From positions 1 to 64,000 of the forward strand of contig JASANE010001729.1 in the NCBI GenBank assembly GCA_030248225.1: a DNA stretch of 64,000 nt. Reading direction: 5' to 3'. The position numbers and the translations under genes were made by a program. The notes beneath the pieces were generated by a model, which saw only the letters and a program-made list of their open reading frames with translations, ran no database searches and had not been told where the DNA came from. This DNA is from Trileptium ribeirensis (taxonomy: Eukaryota > Nematoda > Enoplea > Enoplida > Thoracostomopsidae). Of this stretch, positions 35,439 through 47,058 are shown piece after piece. Position 1 is the stretch's first letter, and every line of letters begins with the position of its first letter.

Positions 35439-36216
35439 GATATAACATGTCAGTACATCTTAGTTTGTTTAATTTTTTAAATGATTTATAACTGTATTAA
35501 TTGAGTGAAATTGGTACCATTAGACATGCCTCGTCCGGTAGCGTTGAATGGTGTATATTATAGGTCGAAATTCGGAAGAAATTTTTATTTAGATTTTTAA
35601 CGTACCTTGGTGCGTTGGTCGAAAAAATCGAAAAAATTTCTGAAAACGGTCATAGTGAGCACCTTTGAACTCAGCTTGTCGAGCTGAATCCAAATATACC
35701 CAAACTTATTCTGTAGGACAATTCCCTGATTTCCCCTGCTTCAGCAGTGTCGAAATTTTTTATTGCAGTCGACATCGTATAAAATTTTGATATCACTTGT
35801 ATTGTGTAAATAACACTCGGTTAATTTAAATTGGCACAGCGTATGCTGGTCTTGATTAGTTAGAAACAGAAGCTTTTTATGTCGATATTACGCGATTTCC
35901 AGGCAACTTGACAAAAAATTCTATTGTAATCAAAATTTTTTACCGACTTATTTCCCCCACACTACGATATATACGTTGAAGGTTCCATCGTATAATCTGT
36001 ATCTTCCACATTGGGAGAAAATTGCAAAATTGGCGAAAATAGGAAAAACATTTTAAGGAAACTTTTGACGCTAAACCATACTAATCTGCCGCTATTGCGT
36101 AACGATATACATTTTCGAAAAAGAGCGATCTTGATTGCGAAGTAATCGGTTGTAGGGGTGAGAGATGATTGGGGGTCCAGAGACTATAGCTGAAAAGATG
36201 GTGGGACCGTTCCCTA

Positions 36217-38810
36217 AATTTCCCTTAGTTTTTTCCTTCTGCGATAATATCACCCATTTTCATTCACCATTTACAACTGCTGAAGGTAGCCAATTTAAGT
36301 ATGCTGCAATGCAACTCTGTCTATCTGTTACTTTGCACAGCTGCTGTTAAGACCGACGAGAATTCTAAATATTGGTGGTATATATAAAATGCGGGGTTAT
36401 GTTTTATACTAAGGTCCTTCCTTCATGGGCTATCCTTCATGTCTATAAAATTGTTGGTTTAACATGTATATAATATGTCTGTCTATATAACCGTGTAATA
36501 TAATGAAAACTATGTAATATATATGTCCTCAGTTTAGTGCATTAAAGGCGTAACAACTATTTGTATTTTGTAATAGAAGATAGAATTGTATAGTTTTTAC
36601 ATCAATGATAGTGTTAAGCATGTTTGAGTTGGCTGCTGATATGTATACAAAATATAGCGCTTTTATAGGATATGTTTATTGGGTGTTCTTTTCATAGCAA
36701 CTATTGCTTTATATATTACACCAGCTAGCAATTAAGTCAGGTTATTGATCAAGCGGTCATAGTGAAGTTCCTGCTTTTAGAAATCAATTCTGACAACCGT
36801 TCGATAATGTTAGGTTCATCTACGTAATCAGTTATTGTAGCTTTACGAAGATACGTAGCGCGTACTAAGATTTCTGAGCGGGTAGCACTGTCGGTATAGT
36901 ATCTAAAAGTTGTAAACCCTATAATCGTAGTTACACCTAAAGAAGACGACGTCTAAGTTAGTTAGTTTTACTATAGATAGAACAGAAATAAGTCGTGGTG
37001 CAAATCCGCCAGATGTAATTGGTATTCGCAGGACTGTTGAAAACTAGAGTTATTAGGTTGGCACATAGCAGTCCATAAGGGGGTACGATACCCTACGGGT
37101 CGGGTCCACTCTTAGCCGTATTTACCTCCGTCTCCTTGAACAGGATATGATATCAGGATATGATATGATATTATTATATGATATATATATTATATGATAT
37201 TATATGATATATATTATATGATATTATATGATATTATATATTATATATATATTATATGATATGATTTGATATCAAGATATTATCAGGATATATATCTCCT
37301 TTATCTTATTATCTGCCCAAACCCCAGCTCACCCAAAGCTAGTGGAAAATTTTATCATTTATAAGTAAAATTACAAAAATTTTATGACATAATTGGAGAA
37401 AATGGGAAAAATTATGAGGATGGGTTGAGCCTATTTGAAAATTTGTGGTTAATCCTGGCCTTCTAAACATTGCCGAAACCATCTGCCGTCTCAGCCGACA
37501 GCCATTGGTCGCCAATGATCGACAGGACACAATATTGTTCACGTTAAATCCTGCATTGCATGTCCTGTAATGCTGCAATACAATTCTTTACACAATCCTC
37601 CTCATTCAGTTAAAGTATATAAAATTTTTCAACATATCCATCCGTCTACTCAAATAGCAATACAACTTTTATTAACAGCTACAATACAAACTGTCGAGCC
37701 TCCGACAACTTGTGTTAGGTAAAATGGATCATTTCTTAAGAAATTCAAAAGCAAATTTGCGTAAGACTGCGGCAGCAATGTTCACATATATAATATACTG
37801 CTTGCTATATACAGTTTTTTATGAGGCGGTTTTTGATAATAAAACATTTATTTTAATGTTAAATAAAGATACTAAGGATGGTTGTATATATATATAATAT
37901 ATGCCGCAATAGAAAGGGGTACAGTTGCTCTGCAGAGCTTTTTCAGAGTCAATTTATCTTTCATAGGTCCTTCTTCGGACACGTTTACCCTCGGGGAGCA
38001 CCAACCTAGCTGGGAGTTTGGTGTCCAGCTGTACGAGAAACACAAGTTTTAGTTACACAAGATATTCCAACCGAGAAAAATGACACACAGGATGTTTAAA
38101 ACATAGGTGTTAGTGCATAAGGAGAAGGGGATACCGCTGAGGGTCGGACCATCCATCCCCCTCCCCGCCAAGAAACATTAAACTTCCTACCATGAGCACC
38201 AATAGCGATATGGAAGTCCAACGGTGTGGTGGATGATGAGGTCTGGCCCTGTGGGGACAACGCCTGTGTAAAATCAGCGGTCCAAACCCCCAACCAATTT
38301 CTACGCGTCGTACGCTACTGTGTTTAACTTTCTTTCCAACTGTGTCACATTTTCAGTGATTTGAAATCGTTATCAAAATCAGTATCGCAAAGTTGGTCGA
38401 AACCAACTCCTACAGTGCAAATGTTTTTAATCGAAATTATTTGAGCTGCAAAAATGCTATATAATATATTTTGAAAGTGCCATAGAATGCATAGCAAAAA
38501 TGCAATATAAATTTCTGAATTATTGTTTTCAGATTTAAAAGCTGTAATGATATGGATTAATTCGTTTGAAACTCAAACCTAGAAACATACAGCTAAAAAT
38601 AGTGGCAAAATCATTTCCCATATTTTTTTATCTGTAAGAAAGCAACGTCGCTTTGGTTGCTCTTGAAATTAGTACTCGCCATAAACTTAGAAATTTAAAA
38701 ATAACTAATCATGTAACTCGACTCAAGGACTGCAGTAATAATATAGCTAACTGCTAGACAACATGACTGACATCCATCTCTAACCTGATACAGCTGCAAA
38801 AGTAATTCCA
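36217..38810. other. AT-rich spacer with microsatellite
   Basis: 37141-37290 is an ATATG/ATATT low-complexity tract. A GC-richer minus-strand frame at 38096-38293 (65 codons, QALSPQGQTSSSTTPLDFHI) has no recognisable homology. Nothing else is supported. Confidence 0.45.
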
Positions 38811-40908
38811 CTTCAGGAATGAACATCTGGAATGTCGTCCGTTCATCTCAATTAGTAGACATCATGGCCAAATTTGGAATAAACATCTCAAATAATTAGT
38901 GATGGCCCGTTCATTTGAATTAGTTTAGGCATCATAGCCAAATTTGGAATGAACATCTAAAATCATTAGTGATGGCCCGTTCATTTCAATTAGTTTAGGC
39001 CTCATAGCCAAATTTGGAATGAACATCTGAAATCATTAGTGATAACCCATTAATTTCAATTAGTTTAGGTGTCATGTCCAAATTTGGAATGAACATCTGA
39101 AATCATTAGTGATGGATCGTTCACTGCAATTAGTTTACGCATTAGGGCCAAATGTGGAATGAGCATCTGGAATCATTAGTGATGGTAAGTTCATTTCCAT
39201 TAGTTTAAACATTATGGACAAATGTGGAATGAGCATCTGGAATCATTAGTGATGGTAAGTTCATTTCCATTAGTTTAAACATTATGGACAAATGTGGAAT
39301 GAACATCTGGAATCATTAGTGATGTTCCGTTCATTTCAATTAGTTTAAGCATTATGGGCAAATTTGGAATGAACATCTAGCATCATTAGTGGTGGTCCGT
39401 TCATTTCAATTAGTTTACGCATTATGGTCAAATGTGGCATGAAGATCTGGAATCATTAATGATGGTCCGTTCATTTCCATTAGTTTAAGCATTATAGCCA
39501 AATTGGGAATGAACATCTGAAATCATTAGCGATGGTCCGTTCATTTCCATTAGTTTAAGCATTATAGCCAAATATGGAATGTACATCTGGAATCATAAGC
39601 GATGGCGGTTCATTTCAATTTAATTTTAAGCATTATGGACAAATTCGAAATGAAGATCTGGAATCATTAGTGATGGTCTGTCCATTTCAAATAGTTTAAG
39701 CATTATGGACAAATTCGGAATGAACATCTGGAATCATTAGTGATGGTCTGTCCATTTCAAATAGTTTAAGCATTATGGACAAATTTGGATTCAACATCTG
39801 AAATCGCTAGTGATGTTCCGTTCATTTCAATTAGTTTAAGCATTATGGATAAATTTGGAATGAACATCTTGAATCATTAGTGATGGTCCGTTCATTTCAA
39901 TTAGTTTAAGCATTATAGTCAAATGTGAAATAAACATCTGGAATCATTAATGATGGTCCGTTCATTTCCATTAGTTTAAGCATTATAGCCAAATATGGAA
40001 TGTACATTTGGGATCATTAGCGATGGCCGTTCATTTCAATTTAATTTTAAGTATTATGGACAAATTCGGAATGAACATCTGGAATCATTAGTGATGGTCT
40101 GTCTATTTCAAATAGTTTAAGCATTATGGACAAATTTGGATTCAAAATCTGGAATCGCTAGTGATGGTCCTTCATTTCCATTAGTTTAAACATTATGGAC
40201 AAATGTGGAATGAACATCTAGAATCATTAGTGATGGTCCGTCCATTTCAATTAGTTTAAGCATTATGGTCAAATGTGGAAAGAACATCTGGAGTCATTAG
40301 TGATGGTCCGTTCATTTCAATTTTTTTTAAGCATTGTGACAGAATGTGGAATGAACATCTGGAATCATTAGTGATGGTCCGTTCATTTCAATTAGTTTAA
40401 GCATTATGATCAAATGTGGAATGAGCATCTGGAATCCTTAGTGATGGTCCGTTCATTTCCATTAGTTTAAGCATTATAGCCAAATATGGAATGTACATCT
40501 GGAATCATAAGCGATGGCCCGTTCATTTCAATTTAGCTTAAGCATTATGGACAAATTTGGAATGAACATCTGGAGTCATTAGTGATTGTCTGTCCATTTC
40601 AAATAGTTTAAGCATTATGGCCAAATTTGGATTCAACATGTGGAATCGCTAGTGATGGTCCCTTCATTTCCATTAGGTTAAACATTATGGACAAATGTGG
40701 AATGAACATCTGGGATCATTAGTGATGTTCCGTTCATTTCAATTGGTTTAAGCATTATGGGCAAATTTGGAGTGAACATCTAGAATCATTAGTGATGGTC
40801 CATTCATTTCAATTAGTGTAAGCATTATGGACAAATATGGAATGAACATCTAGAATCATTAGTGATGTTCCGTTCATTTCAATTAGTTTAAGAATTATGG
40901 CCAAATTT
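38811..40908. repeat. Satellite array, about 30 units of about 70 bp
   Basis: A typical unit runs from AAATTTGGAATGAACATCTG to TTAGTTTAAGCATTATGG. Units are head to tail and differ by point changes and small indels; the first and last are the most degenerate. Most units can fold, with AATGAAC pairing to GTTCATT, GGA to TCC and ATCA to TGAT around TTAG. Variants recur at multiples of the unit (see findings). No open frame runs through the array. Confidence 0.95.
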
Positions 40909-41822
40909 ATGTTAGCTTTAATCGTTAAATTTATATCTTTTTAATGTCTATATACTTCTTCTTCAAACTAGTAATCATTGTATTTTATTAATTTTACTAA
41001 AAATATTGTATAAATACCGTCTATGTGTCACAGTAAGTAATTTTTCAAAATATTGTGGGCGATCTTCCGACGTGCTACAGGTTAATTCTCTCGACCCTTA
41101 AATGCATAAGTGAGGTCAAATTGACCCCACGCCAATTTGGGGTTGGTGTAAAAAAATAACTCCCGCACATATTACTTTTGTCTTTCATGACATCTTAGCA
41201 TTATGTATGAGGTATTCACAAATGGTATGATTTTTCTTCAAAAATTCATATTTTCTTTCAATCCGTGTGACATGCCAATTTTCCGCCCAGGATCAATAAA
41301 GAAAACTTTAAACTGTTCTGCGTTATCAATTCCAGAGGTTAGTAATGAATGTATCACGTTTAGGAAAATTTGTAATCTTTGCATTCTGATATAAATAGCA
41401 CTGCATTTTTCAATATTATAAAACATATTCTTAACTTGCTTTAGAAGCAACAATTATAAAATGCCGCACAAAGCATTTAGTTTACGTGATTTTTGATTAT
41501 ATATTAACAGTACATCGTTTACATAGTAACTGCTGTATCATGGAACGAAACAATTTGCTATAATTTATCTGGGCCGATGTAAATTATTCAAGCGCTCCAA
41601 TACCAATAAAGCGCTATAAAGCTGTAGGGGCATTTCATTTTGTGTATTGAGCACCGCTGCTGTCATATACTGCGCTCGGCAGCACATCACTCTCCGTTCG
41701 CATCGGAAATCTTTTAATTAGATATTGTGCTGCCATATATTTTCTTTAGCTGTCGTTTTAGGTACCTTAGCTCAGGATGAATATATATATAACGTACATT
41801 ATTTCTTTAAATAGTGGTATAA
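40909..41822. other. AT-rich spacer
   Basis: No gene or repeat supported. Confidence 0.4.
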
Positions 41823-43478
41823 GGTGTCCCATAAGTAAGAAAAACACTTTGGCGACTTAAAGCAGGTGAAACACAAATGATACAGACATAAAATTTATAT
41901 TGCAAATAATACCAACATAGACTTAGAAAATTAATAAAGTAACTTGGCATTACAGCAGCTACTGGGCTTCTCCAACCTTTCTTCAACTCGAAATCGCACA
42001 GATCGTTTAACTTTTCGAAACAGTTCGGTGTGTCAATCAGACCAAGTTCTGCTGCAATGAAGTTCCTCAGTTTTTCCACAGTTAGCTTCCTTCCGTAAAC
42101 TTTCTAGTTTAAGATTCCCAAAAAAGCCCCAGGCCTCAAATCTGGGGAACGGGCAATCCACTCAACAGACCTATGCCACCGATCCAGCGATCCTGAGAAT
42201 TGACATCCAACCATCCTCGTACTGACTTCGCATTATAAGCAGGTCTTCCTATAGGAACAAAAGTTTGTCGCACGCGTCCAATTGTTCTGCGCTAGTAAAC
42301 CTAAGATGACCCCACCAATCATCCTATTTTGCATTTTTGCATAAAATTTGTTACGGAACGTTTTTGGTCAATTGAAATTCGGCGTAAAACTGTTAGCGAA
42401 CACAGAGTTCGCGATTGAAATTTAACCATGTTGTGTTCGCGAAAATTGAAGTAAAATTATCCAAATTTTTGAGAACGAAAATTTCTTGAGTTGATTGTTT
42501 GATTGTGACGTCACTTTTGCATTAAATTTTTTCGCGAACACTCAATAATCTAAATTTAAATGATAATGCATTGGGAAACAGAATTTCTGCAAACTGAAAT
42601 CGCCGTAGTTCTGTTCGAACACAAGGTATAATTTCTGGCACTTGAATTTGAATTTGGTAATTTTCGATTAGCGAAAAAACCGAATGAAATTAAGCGTGTT
42701 TCCCGTAACAAGGGTTTCCGATTCGATATCGGTAAAGACAAAATAGGATGATTAAGGAGGTCACCTTAAGTTTACTAACGCATTCAATTTGGAGCCAAAA
42801 ATCATCCTTCAGCATTCGCAAATACCCGTCACCTGTAACGGTTTCGTCGAAAAACAAAGCCCCAATGAAAGCTCCGGTGTGCATGCTCACCCAAACAGTA
42901 AACTCCAGGAACTTGGGGCTACTCAAGTGTTTCATGAGGATTGTTCTTGACCCAGTGAACGCAAATGTGTCGATTTACAAGATCAATAAGCTCGAATGAG
43001 CTTTAATCAGACCAAATAACTCGATTAGCGTATTGCGGATCATCGTCATGTTTCGCCAACCATTCTTTAGCAAACTCCACCTAGCTGTCAAAACCATGCT
43101 CGTTTAGTGAACGTATTATTTGCGGACGAAATGACTTCAGTGCTAGCCCCTTGATGATTCGATGAATATTCATATTAGACAAGTCAGCTTCCACCGACGG
43201 TCGACGAATTGACTTGCTCGGCGATTTGACAAATTTGTCCGAGACAATCGCAGTATTTTCGCCCCAGTGGCTGCGCGTAGGTGACTAGGTTTAGACAAGA
43301 TTAATACTGACCCAGCAGCATCGAATTTTCGATTTAAAGCAATAATATATTGGTTGCCCGGGGCTGGCAAAGACGAATAATGGCGCCTTGAGCGAATAAC
43401 TTCAGACGAATTGTTGGATTTTGAGTACAGCCTTACTGCTGTAACTTTGTCGGTCAGAGAGAGACGGGAATTAGCCAT
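41807..43478 (-). pseudogene. Mariner-type transposase relic, split by a MITE
   Basis: The N-terminus (43478 down to 43170) reads MANSRLSLTDKVTAVRLYSK and PAPGNQYIIAL, matching the DUF4817-type helix-turn-helix that opens this transposase group. After decay, HLSSPKFLEFTVWVSMHTG and LFFDETVTGDGYLRML (42935-42750) match the catalytic-domain strand region. Reading is broken by the insertion at 42288-42782. It resumes with IEQLD, then NAKSVRGWLD and DRWIGG (about 42275-42150), and ends with the C-terminal helices at 42079-41807 (VEKLRNFIAAELGLIDTPN). The catalytic Asp position in the NAKSVR region appears lost. Inactive. Confidence 0.85.
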
Positions 43479-43592
43479 ATAGTTAGTAATATCAAAGTAT
43501 AATACTTGTCTATAATAAACAAAATATCATAAAGTTATCTGAAGTGGCTGTTGTGTTATGACAGTTCAGTTTTCCTTACGTATAGGACACGC
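41823..43592 (-). mobile_element. Tc1/mariner-family transposon relic
   Basis: Inverted ends GGTGTCCCATAAGTAAG-AAAAC (41823 on) and, on the other strand, GCGTGTCCTATACGTAAGGAAAAC (ending 43592) enclose a transposase relic on the minus strand. Subtracting the nested MITE leaves about 1275 bp, the usual size of a mariner-type element. Confidence 0.8.
42288..42782. mobile_element. MITE nested in the mariner relic
   Basis: Inverted ends of about 45 bp read TGCGCTAGTAAACCTAAGATG and TGCGTTAGTAAACTTAAGGTG inward, followed by the identical AATCATCCTATTTTG. It is flanked by TTC on both sides. Removing the element with one TTC rejoins the transposase frame (Q-I-E then Q-L-D), good evidence for a 3-bp target duplication. 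Related ends occur near 6994 and 49684. Confidence 0.8.
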
Positions 43593-46585
43593 TGCATAAT
43601 ATTTTATCTTAACTGCCTGGAAAATTTTGAAAAAAATGAACACGGCTGCAAATTTTTGTTGAATATAGTGGGTAATCGTGGTTCTTAGGATAGGTTGCTG
43701 GATCAATAGATAGGCACGAACGACTCTTAATTAAAGCAGATGAATCCAGGTTGATTTTCCCGAAATATATTACAGGTTACATAGAATATTTCAGCTTCAC
43801 GTTTATTATAGTATTAAAACAAAGTGTACAAATATTGATTTAAGATTAGACAATTCGGAAACTGAGTCAAAGCTGGAATCACGCGCGTAGTCAGAGACAC
43901 CTCCTAGAGCCCCTGTCTGCAACCCAGGTGTCAATTTCAGTATTTATAAAATAATTCAAATTTAGTGTCAAAAACTCGAATCACGCTAAAATTTAAGAGT
44001 CTTGTTCATTTCAATATCATCATTCGCTTTCAATTTAGCCAGTACGGCTCCAAATTCGCACCGTGGAAGCACGAAATAATACCATTATAAATTCAAGTTG
44101 CTCAATTATAGACGGCACCTTTTAGTAATAACTAATTCGCTTAATACTATGAGTAAATAAATAAGTTTTTAATAAATTGTCTTGCAAATATTACAGAAAT
44201 AGCGTAAATAATTATTATTTTTAGTAAATTGTCGTTATATCGTCTAGTAGCGAGAACTTCACGTACATAGAGAGACGACTTCCATAAAAATCATTTATTC
44301 TATTTTTAGCTTTAAGCCTTTTTCATCACAAAATTTGTACTGGACTTTATATATCAAAATTATATATAAATTTTATATTTATGTATTCATTTAGTAATTT
44401 ACATTTATATATTAATATTTATATATTTTTAAAATTTGTACTAAGGCTGAGTTGAAAATATTACATCTAAATATTTTTCATGATCAGTGGGATTAAAGCA
44501 ATTGTATAACATTGTGCGGTCGTGTGGCGCAGTTGTCAGAGATGCATTTCTCATTGTGATTCTCATTCCTGAGCGCATAATCTTCTTAAGCAATAGACCG
44601 AGTCCCCGTTGCTCCACGGAATCGACTTGTAAAAACGTACGACATTTTTCGCAAGCTAAACAGTTTCCATGTCGAGACTAGCATTCTTTTGCTGCTTGCA
44701 CTTCGGCTACATTGCACGGTCGCAACTACCGGGTGTCAGGTTGGTTCGGAGCCTCATGTTTTTAGCCCACGAGATCCGTCAAAACGTTCGAACCTTCATT
44801 TTGCCATGTTTCAAATGCATATTTTTATACCATGCCTCAAGACGACCTCCCAATTTAATGCTACTGGTTACGACCCTGCAACAATGCCTGCACTAGCAGC
44901 CAAAGGGGACATCAGGACCCGCACCCTAATGTATAACTAAGGGCCTTTTAGTACCATCATTCTATTCTATACCATTCCCATTAGTATGATCACTTTATAA
45001 ACCCATATATGTAAAATCAGCATTTAAACGTATGTCAATATGTATGTATTTGGATTTTTATCAAAAGTTTATTAAAATATTAAACTAAAACATATAGTTC
45101 TAAATGGGGGTTGAATAATTAACCGAATGTCAAAGACCAAGAAATATAATTTATATAATACAAAAAAATTAATCTAGAAATGTGTTGTTTTTAAATGGAA
45201 TCGTATTAAAACGACTAGTTTTAATCGCCTTTCAGCGCGGAATTGTAGAAACCTGTTTTATGTTGAACGCATACACCTATTGGTAATCGGGTTGATGCGA
45301 ACGGTTTGTTTTATATTCACTTAGTTGATAGTATGATAGTTGCAACTGGATTAAAATTCATTTTACTTAATTGGAATTAGATCGAGTGAAATCATATACG
45401 CAAATATGAAGCTAAAATCGGTTTTGTTTCTGAAAACGGAATTAAATCGAGCTATTAAAATTGAGTGAAAATAAGTGATTTTAAAACGAGAAAAGGAAAT
45501 ATTTCATCTTTATTCCTAAAATATCACTGCACTGATCCTATCGTAGTTCCGCACAAGGTGGTGTGAGAGTAAATATAGGTGGAGAAGCAGGATCCATTCT
45601 TAGAGTGTAACCTAATGACAAACAAACAAAATTTATTCAGAACTTATGAATATACCGCAATTTACATTTACCGCAGTATTTTGCTTCTGACACGCATTCA
45701 TACGACATTAGTAGTCTTCTTAAGATAGCGTTGGGATATCCGGCTCACTAGCATTCAGAAATATACCTCCAGACATTTAATATTGTATAAAGAATTTCAT
45801 ATAAATAAGCATGCAACGGTGGTAAAAATAAATGAAGGGGGTAAAACCGACCACTTACTGCATGTCATATGTTTCGATGGTAGTGCAAAAATCCTGAAAG
45901 ATCCATCAGTTTGATAAGAGTACTGAATTTGTTTGCATTACGAGCGTTTAAAAGATGCTTATTACACACGCACTCTGAAAGAGCATTCCTCGAGCATATA
46001 GCACGGTTCTAAAAACTGTGACACAGATCATTTGTACTACACTTATTATTCGGAACTTGAAAGGATAACCTCTCATTTTTTGTGAGTACTAATTTAAAAA
46101 TGCTTGGAAAAGCTAGGTTCACTTATTGGTAAATAAATATTTAAATATTTACCAACAGATGGAACAACAAAGGTAATATGTGCGGGCCAATGCTTGGATA
46201 TGACGTGCTTTATCTCAACTGCTCAATCCGAGGTGCGGGGGTGGGCAGCCAGGTGCCGTCAGGGATTGTGCGGCACATTCGGAAAGCACCTATGAGTTAG
46301 GACCTGCGCCACGTTAGGGAGAGATTCGTACTTCAGGTAGGGTGACCCTCTACCCCACCCCCTTGAGCTGGTATGCTTAGCATGCCCCTGGAGCGTAGCA
46401 CGCTTTTCAAAAGTGGAGGTGCCACCAAAAAATGGAGGAGGCCGATCGTTTACATTCATTTTGTTATAACCCCATAATTTAACATTTCACGTTTGTCAGT
46501 CAAATGCGGAACGAGTCGGCCCCTTGTTCACCCCTCTTACGACGCCCCTTCGTGCTCCCATATTTGTTTTATCTTAGTTTGTCCC
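43593..46585. other. AT-rich spacer with a tRNA-like relic and a GC-richer patch
   Basis: 44516-44622 carries an A-box-like TGGCGCAGTTGTCAGAGATG and a B-box-like GACCGAGTCCCC, suggesting the head of a tRNA-derived SINE; a cloverleaf is not drawable. 46200-46460 is GC-richer, with no recognised content. Confidence 0.4.
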
Positions 46586-47058
46586 CTCCCCGAGTGAAAA
46601 TCGGGTTCTTTTTCATTCTTCCCCCAGCTCGAATTTGGTCAATTTTGAAGATACAGAGCTGATTTTGGTATCAATCGATTCAGCTCGATAAGCCGGTTCA
46701 GAAAATATTCATTTTACCCATATCTCTGAAAAAAATTCGGATTTTTTCAGGTCCCAGTAATCCCCCTTGGGAACCCAAGTTTTTTTCCTCGGAATATGGT
46801 CATGTTATATATCAACTCTGGTGTAGATTTCAATAAACTACACACCAGTAGATTTCTCTCATCAAGCCGAGTCGAATCATACCCAATATGACCATATTCC
46901 AAAGAAAATTTTTTTCGGGATATGAGTAAAATTAGTATTTTATGAACCGGCTAATCGAGCTGAATGGATCGATACCAAAATCAGCACTGTATCTTCAAAA
47001 TCGACCAAATTCGGGCCGGGAGGATAATGGAAAACAACCCAAAATCGTTCCCGGGTCC
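46586..47058. mobile_element. Foldback (long inverted repeat) element
   Basis: The two halves are imperfect inverted copies of each other almost to the middle. CGAATTTGGTC, AGATACAG-GCTGATTTTGG, TTCAGCTCGAT-AGCCGGTTC and GGAATATGGTCAT in the left arm return as reverse complements in the right arm. The axis is near 46845 (TCTGGTGTAG/CTACACACCAG). No protein is encoded. Such structures are typical of foldback or MITE elements and can yield long double-stranded RNA. Confidence 0.8.

Larger units (their letters stand above)
34294..36216 (+). mobile_element. Merlin (IS1595-type) DNA transposon, degraded
   Basis: Inverted ends share ATCTTTTCA and then ATAGTCTCTGG-CCCCCAATC (left 34326 on, right to 36189). 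Weaker pairing continues outward to about 34294 and 36216. Inside lies a Merlin-type transposase relic, and the spacing fits a full element of roughly 1.9 kb. An 8-9 bp target duplication was not found, consistent with age or uncertain outer boundaries. Confidence 0.75.

Noticed and set aside
38811..40908. CRISPR-like appearance of a regular short repeat array
   Set aside because: Units of about 70 bp are head to tail with no unique spacers, and variants drift along the array. It is a eukaryotic satellite.
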